Of a DNA stretch of 64,000 nt, positions 27,482 through 36,724 are shown in pieces. The notes below the pieces were generated by a model, which was not told the DNA's origin, searched no databases, and saw only the letters and a list, made by a program, of their open reading frames with translations. The DNA is from Sphingomonas crocodyli (GTDB lineage: Bacteria > Pseudomonadota > Alphaproteobacteria > Sphingomonadales > Sphingomonadaceae), in assembly GCF_004005865.1 (NCBI RefSeq), contig NZ_SACN01000001.1:1674001-1738000 (forward strand), read 5' to 3'. The position numbers and the translations under genes are program-made. Each line of letters opens with the position of its first letter. The first letter of the stretch is position 1.

Positions 27482-28666
27482 TTACCTGCCCGTCGCCATC
27501 CGTTCTTCGGCGGCGGTGAAGTTCGAATGCGCGCCCGACGGTGCATCGTCGGGCACGGCGGTCACGAAATAGGCGACCCCGGTCTTGGCGTCCCGATCGA
27601 TCCACAGGCCGGATCGCAGGCCATAGGCCTCGCCCGCATGGCCGACGCGGGGGATGCCGTCGCCGAACACATCCTCGCGGCAGCCGTCCCGCTGCGTTGC
27701 GAGCGTCTGGCTGGCGAGGCCGTAGCGGCAGATCGTGCCGGGGGTGCTTTCGCCGGTCACGCCATTGGCGCCGTCATAGGTCCATAGGGGCGCGAGCAGC
27801 AGATCGACCGACGCTTTGCTCAGGATGCGCCTGCCGCCGGATCGCCCGTCGTTGAGCAGCATCTGCCCGATCTTCGCGAGATCGCGCATCGAGATGCGCA
27901 GCCCCCCCTGCGGCGAGAAGCTTGCCCCGTTCCAGCCCGCGCGCCAGTGGGTGAGATCGCAATCGCCATCGGCGGCGGGGACGATCGTGCAGGCGGGGCG
28001 CTGACCATGATCGTCGTCGCGCACCGGCTTGCCCGCGGCGTCGTACAGGACGACCGCATGGGCGATCGTCGCATCGTCGCAACTTGCCCAGTTGTAGCAG
28101 CCCTTAAGCCCCATCGGATCGAGCACGAGCCGCTTCATCAACAGGTCGAAGCGTTCGCCCGTCGCGGCCTCCATCACCGATGCGACGACGGGGAAGTTGA
28201 GGTTGGTGTAGCGGAAGAAGCTGCCGGGCTTGTGATCCCGATCCCACGCCTTCGGATCGGCGAGTTGCGCGCGCACGGTGCGATCGAAGGGCAGCACATA
28301 ATCCGCCGCGTCGGTCAGCGAGGACTGGTGCGACAGCAACAGCCGCAGCGTGATTGGCGCGTCGGGGAAGGCGGGGTTGTGCACCTGCCAGCCGAGCGCC
28401 TGCGAGACATCGGCATCGAGATCGAGCTTGCCCGCCTCGACCAGCCGCAGCACGCCGATCGCGACGACCAGCTTGGAGATCGACGCGATCCGCACCGGAT
28501 CATCGGCGGTGACGGCGCGCCCGGTTGCGCGATCGGCCAGCCCCTCAATGCTCGGCGTCCCCACCGCGGTGGCGGTAAAGGGCTGTCGAACCGCTGCCGG
28601 AACAACAGGCTGCGCCTGCGCGTCCGTGGCGATAAGAGCGGCTATGGCGAAAAGGATGCGGTGCAT
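27482..28666 (-). CDS. Secreted serine hydrolase, class C beta-lactamase family
   Basis: 394 residues. Signal peptide ends near residue 18 (ATDAQAQ). Catalytic SISK motif near residue 61, YTN motif in FFRYTNLNF near 155, and a late [11 protein letters not shown] corresponding to the KTG position. The family includes esterases, D-aminopeptidases and beta-lactamases; the replaced third motif makes esterase or peptidase more likely than lactamase. ATG at 28666 begins the signal peptide; the frame is open 12 codons more. Divergent from the metallo-hydrolase with only 26 bases between. Confidence 0.87.
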   Translation of the reverse strand: MHRILFAIAALIATDAQAQPVVPAAVRQPFTATAVGTPSIEGLADRATGRAVTADDPVRIASISKLVVAIGVLRLVEAGKLDLDADVSQALGWQVHNPAFPDAPITLRLLLSHQSSLTDAADYVLPFDRTVRAQLADPKAWDRDHKPGSFFRYTNLNFPVVASVMEAATGERFDLLMKRLVLDPMGLKGCYNWASCDDATIAHAVVLYDAAGKPVRDDDHGQRPACTIVPAADGDCDLTHWRAGWNGASFSPQGGLRISMRDLAKIGQMLLNDGRSGGRRILSKASVDLLLAPLWTYDGANGVTGESTPGTICRYGLASQTLATQRDGCREDVFGDGIPRVGHAGEAYGLRSGLWIDRDAKTGVAYFVTAVPDDAPSGAHSNFTAAEERMATGR

Positions 28667-28692
28667 AGCCCGCATCATGCGGAGGAAGTGGG

Positions 28693-29787
28693 ATGCGCGC
28701 AACGCGATCGAAATGGATGCGCCGCGCGGCCATCATCCTCGGCATCCTGATCGCACTTGGCCTTGCCGCACGCTTCGTGCTGCCGTCCTTACTCGACCGC
28801 ACCTATTATAGCGGCCCCGTCAGCGATCATTTCGACGGCCAGCGTTTCTTCAACCCGGAGGGACAGTTCGGCAGCGGCGGATCGCAGAAGGTGATGACGC
28901 CGGCGCGGATCTGGCGCGCAATCACCGGCGCGCCCGGCCCCGGCTGGCCGAAGTCGGCGCCGGTTCGTCAGACGAAACCGGCGGCACGCGTCGCGGGCGA
29001 CGATCTGCGCGTCATCTGGATCGGCCATGCGACCGTCCTTATCCAGACGCAGGGGCTCAATATCCTGACCGATCCGGTCTGGGCCGACCGGGTCGGGCCG
29101 CTCGGCATCACCGGCCCGGTCCGCACCCGCGCGCCGGGCGTGCGGCTGGGCGATCTGCCGCCGATCGATCTGATCCTGATCAGCCACAATCACTACGATC
29201 ATATGGACCTCGACACGATCGAGGCGCTGTGGAGACGCGATCGGCCGCTGATCTTCACCAGCCTGGGCAACGATACGCTGCTGAAGGATCGCGACATCGC
29301 GTCGGTCACGCGCGACTGGGGCGGGGGGGTGCCGGTGCGGTCGGGCGTCTCGGTGATCGTCGAGCGCGTGCATCACTGGGGCTCGCGGTGGGGATCGGAT
29401 CGCAACCGTGCGTTGTGGAGCGGCTTCACGTTGAAACTGCCCGGCGGCAACATCTTCTTCGCGGGCGATACCGGCTGGGGCGACGGCGCCTGGGTGCGCG
29501 AAACGGCGAAGCATGGACCCTATCGTCTCGCGATCCTGCCGATCGGCGCCTACCATCCGCGCGATGTGTTCAGCGGCAACCATATCGATCCGCAGCAGTC
29601 GACCACGGTGTTCCAGCAACTGGCCGCGCGGCAGGCGCTGGGCATCCATTGGGGCACCTTCCAGTTGACCGAGGAGGCGATGGACGAACCGCGCGCGGAA
29701 CTTGCCCGCGTGGTCCGTGCGCGCCGCATCGATCCGTCGCGATTCCGCACCCTTCTGCCCGGCCAGAGCTGGGACGTTCCGAAATAG
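28693..29787 (+). CDS. NAPE-PLD-like metallo-beta-lactamase fold hydrolase
   Basis: 364 residues. One N-terminal membrane span or uncleaved signal (residues 10-30). Metal motif SHNHYDHMD near residue 163, [10 protein letters not shown] before it, [10 protein letters not shown] near 255 and IHWGTFQL near 316 follow the pattern of phospholipase D-type hydrolases that release fatty acyl ethanolamines, as well as UlaG-like lactonases. A GGAGG site precedes ATG at 28693. Substrate unknown; likely membrane lipid or acyl amide. Confidence 0.87.
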   Translation: MRATRSKWMRRAAIILGILIALGLAARFVLPSLLDRTYYSGPVSDHFDGQRFFNPEGQFGSGGSQKVMTPARIWRAITGAPGPGWPKSAPVRQTKPAARVAGDDLRVIWIGHATVLIQTQGLNILTDPVWADRVGPLGITGPVRTRAPGVRLGDLPPIDLILISHNHYDHMDLDTIEALWRRDRPLIFTSLGNDTLLKDRDIASVTRDWGGGVPVRSGVSVIVERVHHWGSRWGSDRNRALWSGFTLKLPGGNIFFAGDTGWGDGAWVRETAKHGPYRLAILPIGAYHPRDVFSGNHIDPQQSTTVFQQLAARQALGIHWGTFQLTEEAMDEPRAELARVVRARRIDPSRFRTLLPGQSWDVPK

Positions 29788-29867
29788 GATTCGAAACAGT
29801 GCCTTAGCGGCGGAACCTGCCGCGCCTTCGTGCGATTCATCTGGCGTTCACTTGGGAGGTGACGACG

Positions 29868-30050
29868 ATGCGACTGGCTCTGGCGATGGCAGGGGGACTT
29901 GGACTCGGTGGCGTGATCATGCTCGCCCCGCTTGCGGCGGGTGCGCCGGCCGAAGAACCCGTTGTCGAAACGTCGACGGATCATGCCCCGCAGAAGGGCA
30001 CGATCCGCATTCACGGCAAGGAATTCAAACTGGTTTACGCGATCCGCTGA
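29868..30050 (+). CDS. Small secreted protein, function unknown
   Basis: 60 residues: signal peptide to about residue 28 (PLAAGAPA), then a short acidic stretch and the end GTIRIHGKEFKLVYAIR. GGGAGG at 29854-29859 stands well before ATG 29868, and the frame also has a GTG three codons earlier. Its last 16 bases overlap the convergent transporter gene. No family recognised. Confidence 0.5.
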   Translation: MRLALAMAGGLGLGGVIMLAPLAAGAPAEEPVVETSTDHAPQKGTIRIHGKEFKLVYAIR

Positions 30051-31327
30051 GGTGCTTTCCGCGGTGCGGTCTCTGGCACGAACAGGGTCGTGACCAAAGC
30101 CACGCCCATGCACCCGGCAACATACCAGAAGAACGCCGCTTCATAGCCCGCGCTCTTGAAGCCGAGCGCCACCGATTCCGCGGTTCCCCCGAAAAACGCC
30201 TGGCTGATCGCATAAGGCAGGCCGACGCCCAGCGCGCGGACATGCGGGGGGAACATCTCCGCCTTCACCACCGCGCTCGTCGCGCTCGATCCAGAAATGA
30301 CCAGATAGGCTGCGCAGATCAGGAAGAAGGCGGCCGTTCCGCTGCCCGCCGCGCCGATCGCGGTGAACAGGGGCACCGTAGTCAGCACACCCATCACCCA
30401 GGTCCAGTAGAGCAGGGGCTTGCGCCCGACCCGATCGGATAGTGCGCCCAGCATCGGCTGGATCACGATGTAGAAGATCAACGCGGCCGAGCAGACCAGC
30501 GACGCCTTGTCCTTCGCGAAGCCTGCCGATGCGACCAGATATTTCTGCATGTAGGTGGTGAAGGCGTAGAAGCTGACATTGCTGCCGATCGACAGGCCGA
30601 ACACCAGAGCGACCTGCTTGGGATGTTCGCGGATCAGCGTCAGGAAGCCGCCCTTCTTGCGCTCGCCCGTGGACTCCTCGACGAAGTCCGGGGTCTCGTC
30701 GATCCCGCGCCGCAGCCAGAATACGCTCACCGCCAGCACCGCGCCGGTCGCGAAGGCGAAGCGCCAGCCCCATTCCTCAAGCTGCGCTTCGGTCAGGAAT
30801 ACGAACTGCAGCAGCACGAGCAGGCCGAGCGCGAGCAATTGCCCCGCGATCAGGGTCACATATTGGAAGCTGGACCAGAAGCCGCGTTTCTCGGGCGGCG
30901 CGATCTCGGTCAGGTAGGTCGCCGCCGTCCCGAACTCGCCGCCCAGGCTTAGGCCCTGCGCCATGCGCGCGACGGTCAGCAGGATCGGCGCCCAGATTCC
31001 GATGCTGGCATAAGTGGGCGAGCAGGTGATGATCAGCGATCCTGCGCACATCAGCATGATCGACCAGGTCAGCGCCGCTTTGCGTCCATATTTGTCGGCG
31101 GCAAGGCCCAGCACCCAGCCGCCTAGCGGCCGCATGACGAAGCCGATCGCGAAGACGATGCTGGTCGACAGCAATTGCGCGGTCGGATCGTCCTGCGGGA
31201 AGAAGCTCTTGGCGAAATAGAGCGAGAAAGCCGAATAGACGTACCAGTCATACCATTCGACCAGATTGCCCAGCGACCCGCCGACGACCGAGCGGACGGC
31301 GTGGCGGGGTGCGGGCTTTGCGCTCAC
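30035..31327 (-). CDS. MFS transporter, metabolite:H+ symporter (KgtP-like)
   Basis: 430 residues, 12 spans. GGSLGNLVEWYDWYVYSAFS at the N terminus is the hallmark of the alpha-ketoglutarate permease/ProP subfamily; the loop motif LAADKYGRKAAL near residue 80 and RMAQGLSLGGEFGTAATYL near 120 agree. Probably a proton-coupled importer of a carboxylate or betaine-like solute. ATG overlaps the stop of the upstream arylamine acetyltransferase gene. Confidence 0.9.
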   Translation of the reverse strand: MSAKPAPRHAVRSVVGGSLGNLVEWYDWYVYSAFSLYFAKSFFPQDDPTAQLLSTSIVFAIGFVMRPLGGWVLGLAADKYGRKAALTWSIMLMCAGSLIITCSPTYASIGIWAPILLTVARMAQGLSLGGEFGTAATYLTEIAPPEKRGFWSSFQYVTLIAGQLLALGLLVLLQFVFLTEAQLEEWGWRFAFATGAVLAVSVFWLRRGIDETPDFVEESTGERKKGGFLTLIREHPKQVALVFGLSIGSNVSFYAFTTYMQKYLVASAGFAKDKASLVCSAALIFYIVIQPMLGALSDRVGRKPLLYWTWVMGVLTTVPLFTAIGAAGSGTAAFFLICAAYLVISGSSATSAVVKAEMFPPHVRALGVGLPYAISQAFFGGTAESVALGFKSAGYEAAFFWYVAGCMGVALVTTLFVPETAPRKAPQRIA

Positions 31328-32160
31328 TCGAACAGCCCCAATCCCATTACCTCGACCTCATCGAGCACGATCCCGAACACGAAGTTGAGCCGCAACCGAT
31401 AGGCGGTCGCGCTCTCGATCTCGGCCTCGACATGCTGGTCGCCGTTGCGGCGGGTGTAATGCGTGTCGGTCAGACTCGCGAAGCCCGAGGGGAGGACGAG
31501 GCTGACGACCGACAGGGTCGTGAAGCGCGTTTCCGGGCGCGTCGAGGTCCAGTGGTTCGCCATCTCCAGATCGGCGCTCGCCACCGGTTCCAGCGTGAAG
31601 CTGTATTGCGGCTGCCACTCATCGAGGAGCGTGCGCCCGTCGGTGAGCGCGGGATGGCCCTTGCGCTCGAGGAACCAGCCATGATCCTCATGGGTCGACA
31701 GGCGATAGCGCGAACCGTCGGGCGCCTCGACTTCCGGCCCGGCGATCAGCGGCATCGGCGGCGAATAGCTGCCGCCGAAGCCCGCATCCGCGATCCATTG
31801 CATCCCGTCGATCGTGACGAGGTTCAGCGTGTGCGTCTTGGGCGGCACGCCGTCCGCCATCAGCCACACCCGCGCGAGCAGCGGCCGCGCGTCGAATCCG
31901 ATCGCGGTCAGCGCGCGCAGGAACAGCTGGTTCTGTTCGAAACAATAACCGCCGCGCCGCTTGTGGACGAGCTTTTCGAACACATGCTCGGGATCGAGGC
32001 TGATTCCGCGCCCCAGCCGGACGTCGAGATTTTCGAACGGGATCGACAGCCGGTGTTGGCGCTGCACGGCGGCAAGGCCGGCGGCATCCGCCTCGGGAAC
32101 GAGGCCCAGGCCGATGCGCGCGAGATAGGCGTCGAGGTCGATGGGGGCGCTTATTTGCAC
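31324..32160 (-). CDS. Arylamine N-acetyltransferase
   Basis: 278 residues, normal length. Transfers acetyl from acetyl-CoA to arylamines or hydrazines. Catalytic triad complete: Cys73 in RRGGYCFEQN, His110 in KTHTLNLV and Asp125 in IADAGFGG. IPFENLDV near residue 40 is also conserved. It overlaps its neighbours on both sides, linking it in expression with a small secreted DUF3617 protein and an MFS transporter. Confidence 0.94.
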   Translation of the reverse strand: MQISAPIDLDAYLARIGLGLVPEADAAGLAAVQRQHRLSIPFENLDVRLGRGISLDPEHVFEKLVHKRRGGYCFEQNQLFLRALTAIGFDARPLLARVWLMADGVPPKTHTLNLVTIDGMQWIADAGFGGSYSPPMPLIAGPEVEAPDGSRYRLSTHEDHGWFLERKGHPALTDGRTLLDEWQPQYSFTLEPVASADLEMANHWTSTRPETRFTTLSVVSLVLPSGFASLTDTHYTRRNGDQHVEAEIESATAYRLRLNFVFGIVLDEVEVMGLGLFE

Positions 32161-32609
32161 GCGCCGGTCCGCTGTCCGCCGCCAGTGGTGATGATCTTCA
32201 CGGGTTTTCCGTCCTTGGTGCCTGTCGATGTGGTGGCGATCGTATAGCTGTTGGGCGTGTAGGTGCCCTTCGATGCGATCATCAACCCATCGGGGAAGCG
32301 TTTGTTGGTGCAGAAGGTGTCATAGACGAACTTGCCGCCCTCCATCGCGAATTTGCGCGGCTTGCACACCGCGGCGTCATCCTGCGTCAGCAGCGCTTCG
32401 GGGCGGCTGGTGGCCTGAGCGGCGGTGAAGCAGCTCTTCCGCTTGCTGTTGCCCGCGAACATCTTGACCACCCATTGCGGCACGCCCGGCACTTCGGCGC
32501 TGACCATGTCGGTCCAGTGCGACCATTGGCCGGGCGCGAAGCCATCGGCGAAAGCGGCCGCCGGCGCGGTGGCCAGCAACATCGTCAGACAGATACGAAA
32601 GCGGTTCAT
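32151..32609 (-). CDS. DUF3617 family secreted protein
   Basis: 152 residues. Signal peptide ends near residue 21 (AAAFA). The family pattern is visible: PGQWSHWTDMVS, a conserved Cys in RKSCFTAAQA, KPRKFAMEGGKFVYDTFC, and a C-terminal GACK. Predicted periplasmic or lipid-bound; function unknown. An in-frame GTG four codons upstream is less well placed relative to the AAGGTG ribosome site than ATG at 32609. Its 3' end overlaps the acetyltransferase by 10 bases. Confidence 0.8.
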   Translation of the reverse strand: MNRFRICLTMLLATAPAAAFADGFAPGQWSHWTDMVSAEVPGVPQWVVKMFAGNSKRKSCFTAAQATSRPEALLTQDDAAVCKPRKFAMEGGKFVYDTFCTNKRFPDGLMIASKGTYTPNSYTIATTSTGTKDGKPVKIITTGGGQRTGACK

Positions 32610-32688
32610 CGGCACCTTCACCCCAAAGCTGGCGCGACCCTAGCGCGTGGCGATGGCGGTGCAAGTGCGCGGCGTCACACCGCACAAA

Positions 32689-32812
32689 TCCTCCCCCGGA
32701 GGGGGAGGGGAACCGCGAAGCGGTGGAGGGGTATTTGAGGCCGGGCGGTTCGCTGCCGGCCAATACCCCTCCGTCAGTCCTGCGGACTGCCACCTCCCCC
32801 GCCGGGGGAGGA
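32689..32812. repeat. Family A palindromic intergenic repeat, copy 3
   Basis: Starts TCCTCCCCCGGAGGGGGAGG and ends CCTCCCCCGCCGGGGGAGGA. Shares the 50-base right half of copy 2 (23186-23311) almost base for base. It ends one base before the stop codon of the next minus-strand gene, so that gene's mRNA would carry it as a 3' structure. Confidence 0.87.
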
Positions 32813-32813
32813 T

Positions 32814-33602
32814 CTAATTGGCCATCGCCGCAAGATATTCCGCGCTGCCCCGCGGCTGCGGCTTCTTGCGCGGATCGTAGAAGGGGGAGAGCAGCTTGAG
32901 CATCTCGCGCTGCCCTGATTTCTTGCGCCGCGCGCGATATTCGGCCTCCTCGGCGATCGAGGCCGCGCGTTCCGCTTCGGTCATGTCGGCGCGGTCGACC
33001 GCCAGCATATAATCGGCGACGCGGCGGCTGTGCGCCATCAGGTGGCGGATCGCGGCGAACAGACCCTTGATCCGATCGACATAGCCGCCGCCCGCCGCCT
33101 TCAACACGTCATAGCAGACGGTGCGATGCTCGAATTCCTCGGCCAGATGCCATTTCCACAGCCGCACCAGCCGCTCGTCCGCGCCTTCGAGCAGGTCGTC
33201 CGCTTCCTCGAACAGGAAACGCGCATAGACGATGCCGACGCTTTCGAAGCCCTCGCAATAGGCCGCGTTCCACACGAGCGGCTTTTCGGCGAGGAAGCGA
33301 TCATAGTCGGCGTTGAGCGCGGCTTCATAGTCGCGCACCTTGGGATAGCGGCCATAGAGCGCCTTGTTGAAGGCGCGGTGCTGGCGATAGTGATTGCCTT
33401 CCTGCGCGCAGAACAAAGCGGCGTCCGCCTTCAGTGCGGCATCGCCATGCTTGTCGGCAACGCGCGTCACGACCTTGTTGAGATAGGTTTCGATCGGCAC
33501 CAGCCCGGTCGAGGTCGCGTTGCTGATCTGCACGAAGGCGCGGTTGGGCGCCCAGTGGGGCAGGGCATCGGTGAAGTCGATCTTCGGCTTGCGCACGATC
33601 AT
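32814..33602 (-). CDS. PF10118-type metal-dependent hydrolase
   Basis: 262 residues, helical. FCAQEGNHYRQHRAFN near residue 85-100 and WHLAEEFEHRTVCYDVL near 175-190 give two ExxH-type motifs of a ferritin-like metal-binding bundle, the pattern of this poorly described family. ATG at 33602 overlaps the stop of the epoxide hydrolase gene (ATGA), so the start is clear although the frame is open another 31 codons. Role unknown; it is third in an operon with a dehydrogenase and an epoxide hydrolase. Confidence 0.82.
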   Translation of the reverse strand: MIVRKPKIDFTDALPHWAPNRAFVQISNATSTGLVPIETYLNKVVTRVADKHGDAALKADAALFCAQEGNHYRQHRAFNKALYGRYPKVRDYEAALNADYDRFLAEKPLVWNAAYCEGFESVGIVYARFLFEEADDLLEGADERLVRLWKWHLAEEFEHRTVCYDVLKAAGGGYVDRIKGLFAAIRHLMAHSRRVADYMLAVDRADMTEAERAASIAEEAEYRARRKKSGQREMLKLLSPFYDPRKKPQPRGSAEYLAAMAN

Positions 33603-34720
33603 GGCAGCTTCTCCAGAAAGGCCAGCAGATCCGCGACGAACAGGTCGGGCACCTCCATCGCCGCGAAATGCCCGCCCATCTCCGGCTCTGCCCAATGGAC
33701 GATGTTATAGCGCGGCTCGACGATCGAACGCGGCGACTTCATGATCTCATAGGGGTAGTTGGCGATCCCGCAGGGCGGCGTGATCGGTGCTTGGCTCGAC
33801 GGATTGCGGAACATGTCGCGGTACAGCCGCACCGAACTGCCGATGCAATTGGTCGCCCAATAGAGCGCGACTCCGTCGAGGATGTGCTGGTCGCGCGCCA
33901 GCGGCTTGCCGGCCGCGTCGCGCCCGCTCCACGCGATGAACTTCTCGCCGATCCACGCGAGCAGGCCCAGCGGCGAATCCGCGAGGCCGACCGCCAGCGT
34001 TTGGGGTCGCGTGCCCTGAATTGCCTGATAGCCCGAACCGTCCATCCGCATCCGATCGCTGCGCGCGATCCACGCTTTTTCCGTCTCGGTCGCGGTCTCG
34101 CGGATCGGGTCGCCGGGCATCACCATCATCGGCACCATGTTCACGTGGACGCCGATCAGCCTGTCCGCGTGGAACCGGCCCATTTCGGACGCGATCACGC
34201 TGCCCCAGTCGCCGCCCTGCACGACGAAGCGATCATGGCCGAGCGCGGCCATCAGATCGACCATCACGTCGCCGATCCCGCGCGGCGGCAGGTCGCTTTC
34301 GAGATCGCGGGTCGAAAAACCGTAGCCGGGCAGCGACGGGCAGACGATGTCGAGTGGCTTGCCGCTGGCGATCAGCAGATCGATCGCGTCGCCGAACTCG
34401 AGATAGGAACCCGGCCAGCCGTGGAGCAGCAGCAACGGCAGGCGATCGGCCGCCGCGCCCGTCGTCACGCGGACGAAGTGGGTCGTCTGCCCGCGGATCG
34501 GCAGGGTGAAGGCGGGGTGCCGGTTCGCCCGCGCCTCGAACGCCGCCCAATCGAACGCCTCGAACCCGGCCTTGAGCCGCGCCAGATCGACCGGCGCGAT
34601 CCCCATGCCGCCATCCGGATCGACCGCGACGGGCGCCGCGCGACTATTGGCCAGACGCGCCTTGAGGTCTTCGATCATCGCCGCCTCCGCGGCGAAGCGG
34701 AAGGGGGCGGGGGCCGTCAC
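33599..34720 (-). CDS. Epoxide hydrolase
   Basis: 373 residues. N-terminal EHN domain (PFRFAAEAAMIEDLKARL), then alpha/beta-hydrolase: oxyanion motif LLLLHGWPGSYLEF near residue 100, nucleophile Asp in VVQGGDWGSVIAS near 180, and the His of EMGGHFAAME near 347. It opens epoxides to diols through an ester intermediate. GTG at 34720 overlaps the dehydrogenase stop and starts the EHN domain; the frame is open far upstream only by chance. Confidence 0.92.
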   Translation of the reverse strand: MTAPAPFRFAAEAAMIEDLKARLANSRAAPVAVDPDGGMGIAPVDLARLKAGFEAFDWAAFEARANRHPAFTLPIRGQTTHFVRVTTGAAADRLPLLLLHGWPGSYLEFGDAIDLLIASGKPLDIVCPSLPGYGFSTRDLESDLPPRGIGDVMVDLMAALGHDRFVVQGGDWGSVIASEMGRFHADRLIGVHVNMVPMMVMPGDPIRETATETEKAWIARSDRMRMDGSGYQAIQGTRPQTLAVGLADSPLGLLAWIGEKFIAWSGRDAAGKPLARDQHILDGVALYWATNCIGSSVRLYRDMFRNPSSQAPITPPCGIANYPYEIMKSPRSIVEPRYNIVHWAEPEMGGHFAAMEVPDLFVADLLAFLEKLP

Positions 34721-35742
34721 GACAGGCTCGGATCCAGCAGGATCTTGCAGTCCTTCGGCGCCTTGCCCAGTTCCTCGAACGCAGCGGGAAAGGCGTCGAA
34801 GCCGACCGATCGGCTGTGCATCGGCGCGACATCGATCCGCCGCCGCGCGATCGCATCGATCACCGCCGCGAAATCGCCCTCGCCATAAGCCTGGCTGAAC
34901 TTGATCGTGACTTCCTTGCCGAGCGCCGCGAGCGGGTTGATCGCGTCGTCGCCCATGCACACACCCGCCACGACCACCTGGCCGCGCACGCCGGCATAGC
35001 CGACCGCCTGCTTGAGCAGCCCCGGATTGCCGACACATTCGAACACGATTTCCGGCGCGCGGCCGGTGATCGCGGCGAAGCGCGCGGAGACGTCCTCACT
35101 CTTGGGATCGATCACCGCGGTCGCGCCCAGATCGATCGCCAGCGCGCGCCTAACCGGGCTTGGCTCGCTGACCACCACATGCCGCGCGCCCTTCATCCGC
35201 GCGAACAGGGCCGTCGCCGCACCGATCGGGCCGAGGCCCATGATCAGGACCGTGCTGTTGCTTTTCACCCCGGCCATCTCGACTGCGTGGTGCGCGACCG
35301 CCAGCGGCTCGACCATCGCGCCTTCGATGAACGACACGCCTTCGGGCAGGCGCTGGAGCATGTGCCGATCGACCGCGACATATTCGGCATAGGCGCCGGG
35401 CCGATCGGGTCGCGCGCCGATGAAGGCGACGCCGGTGCACAAAGACGGCAGATCGGCATCGCACGCCGCGCAATTCTTGCACGAAAGAACGGGCAGGGCG
35501 GTCACGCGCTCGCCGACTTTCCAGCCGTCCATGTCGCTGCCCAGCGCCACGATCGATCCGGCGAATTCGTGGCCGAAGATCGTGCCCTTGGGCATGCGGT
35601 TGAGCTGCTTCATGTGCAGGTCGGATCCGCAGATGCCTGCGCCCGCCACCTGCAGGATCGCCTGTCCGGCCTTCGGCGTCGGATCGTCGACCCGTTCGAT
35701 CACCAGCGGCACATCGGCCGACATATAGACTGCAGCGCGCAT
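34717..35742 (-). CDS. Zinc-dependent alcohol/threonine dehydrogenase family
   Basis: 341 residues. Medium-chain dehydrogenase: catalytic zinc ligands in GAGICGSDLHM and FGHEFAG, structural zinc cysteines in LSCKNCAACDADLPSLC near residues 88-104, nucleotide fold VLIMGLGPIGAATALFARMKG near 170. Closest in layout to threonine or 2,3-butanediol dehydrogenases. First of three overlapping genes with the epoxide hydrolase and the PF10118 protein, suggesting a shared catabolic or detoxifying route. Confidence 0.9.
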   Translation of the reverse strand: MRAAVYMSADVPLVIERVDDPTPKAGQAILQVAGAGICGSDLHMKQLNRMPKGTIFGHEFAGSIVALGSDMDGWKVGERVTALPVLSCKNCAACDADLPSLCTGVAFIGARPDRPGAYAEYVAVDRHMLQRLPEGVSFIEGAMVEPLAVAHHAVEMAGVKSNSTVLIMGLGPIGAATALFARMKGARHVVVSEPSPVRRALAIDLGATAVIDPKSEDVSARFAAITGRAPEIVFECVGNPGLLKQAVGYAGVRGQVVVAGVCMGDDAINPLAALGKEVTIKFSQAYGEGDFAAVIDAIARRRIDVAPMHSRSVGFDAFPAAFEELGKAPKDCKILLDPSLS

Positions 35743-35797
35743 CCTCGATCCCTTTTCAGCTATCTCTTTTGCCGGGGACCATATCGGCCCGCCGACG

Positions 35798-36640
35798 TCA
35801 GCGAAAGCGATTCAGGCGGCGCGCGAGCGGCTGGAGACGATGGGGTATCCAATCGCGGACGAAATGTTCGAAAGCGACCCGGCGATCGGGTCGATCGTCG
35901 GTGCCCGGCCGCATGCGAAAATTGGTGGTGCGGCTGGGCAGGCTGGCGACGCCGTGTTCGGGGGCGGTGTAATAATAGGTCGCGATCGACCGGCGCGATC
36001 GATCGGGTGGGCAGGCGAGCGGGCTCGGATGGCCGTGAAAGCTGTCGAGCGCGGTGTTGAAGATCACCGCGCGTCCCAGCACCGGCGCGATGCTTGCCAC
36101 CGGCCCGGTCATCGCCTTGTCCCACAATTCCAGATCGCCGCCCCATTCGGGCCGCCAATCGTCGTTCAGGTAGATGAGCAGGTTCAGCCGCCGCTCCAGC
36201 CGCATGATCCGGTGGACGTTGAAATCGGCATGCACGCCCAGATGCCCGCCGGTCAGAGTCTCGTGCAGCCCGCCGCCGGTGAAATAGGGATCGGGCACCA
36301 GCCCGGCGATCCCGGTCAGTTCCTCCAGAAAAGCGAGGAAGGGGCGGGCATTGAGTTGCGCCAGCAGGTTTCGCGCCCGCGCATCGTCGATCTCCTCGGG
36401 CGCATATTGATATTTGCGCCGCTCCTGATCGCGGTCGAACGCCGATTTGTCGGCGCGATCGGGATAGGCGGCGGCGACGGTGCGCAGGATCGCGGGATCG
36501 AGGAAGCCGTCGATCACGATATGCGGGAAGGGCTCGGCTGTCCGATAGTGCTCCGCCAGGCCGGCGCCTGCTGCCCGACACTGCGCCTCTTCGAAGCGCG
36601 GGGCGCCGTCGCGATCGTCGAAGGTGAGCAGCGGATCCAT
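35798..36640 (-). CDS. 2-oxoglutarate/Fe(II)-dependent oxygenase
   Basis: 280 residues. Double-stranded beta-helix oxygenase (PF13640 type): iron ligands His137 and Asp139 in GVHADFN, distal His in DSFHGHPSPL near residue 202, and Arg216 or Arg217 of RRSIATYYYT for 2-oxoglutarate. EPFPHIVIDGFLDP near the N terminus is typical of prolyl hydroxylase relatives. Substrate unknown, possibly a protein residue or a sugar-linked chain. It lies 55 bases upstream of the dehydrogenase on the same strand. Confidence 0.88.
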   Translation of the reverse strand: MDPLLTFDDRDGAPRFEEAQCRAAGAGLAEHYRTAEPFPHIVIDGFLDPAILRTVAAAYPDRADKSAFDRDQERRKYQYAPEEIDDARARNLLAQLNARPFLAFLEELTGIAGLVPDPYFTGGGLHETLTGGHLGVHADFNVHRIMRLERRLNLLIYLNDDWRPEWGGDLELWDKAMTGPVASIAPVLGRAVIFNTALDSFHGHPSPLACPPDRSRRSIATYYYTAPEHGVASLPSRTTNFRMRPGTDDRPDRRVAFEHFVRDWIPHRLQPLARRLNRFR

Positions 36641-36724
36641 CGCCGCACCCTATCGCCGCGCCTGCCTGCGACAAATCGATTTTGATGGGTGGAACAAAAG
36701 GCGTCCGTGCCCCATATTGGCGTC

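Noticed and set aside
27482..28666. Serine hydrolase as an antibiotic-resistance beta-lactamase
   Set aside because: SxxK and YxN are present but the KTG motif is replaced by a HAG-type sequence, and the wider family is mostly esterases and peptidases.
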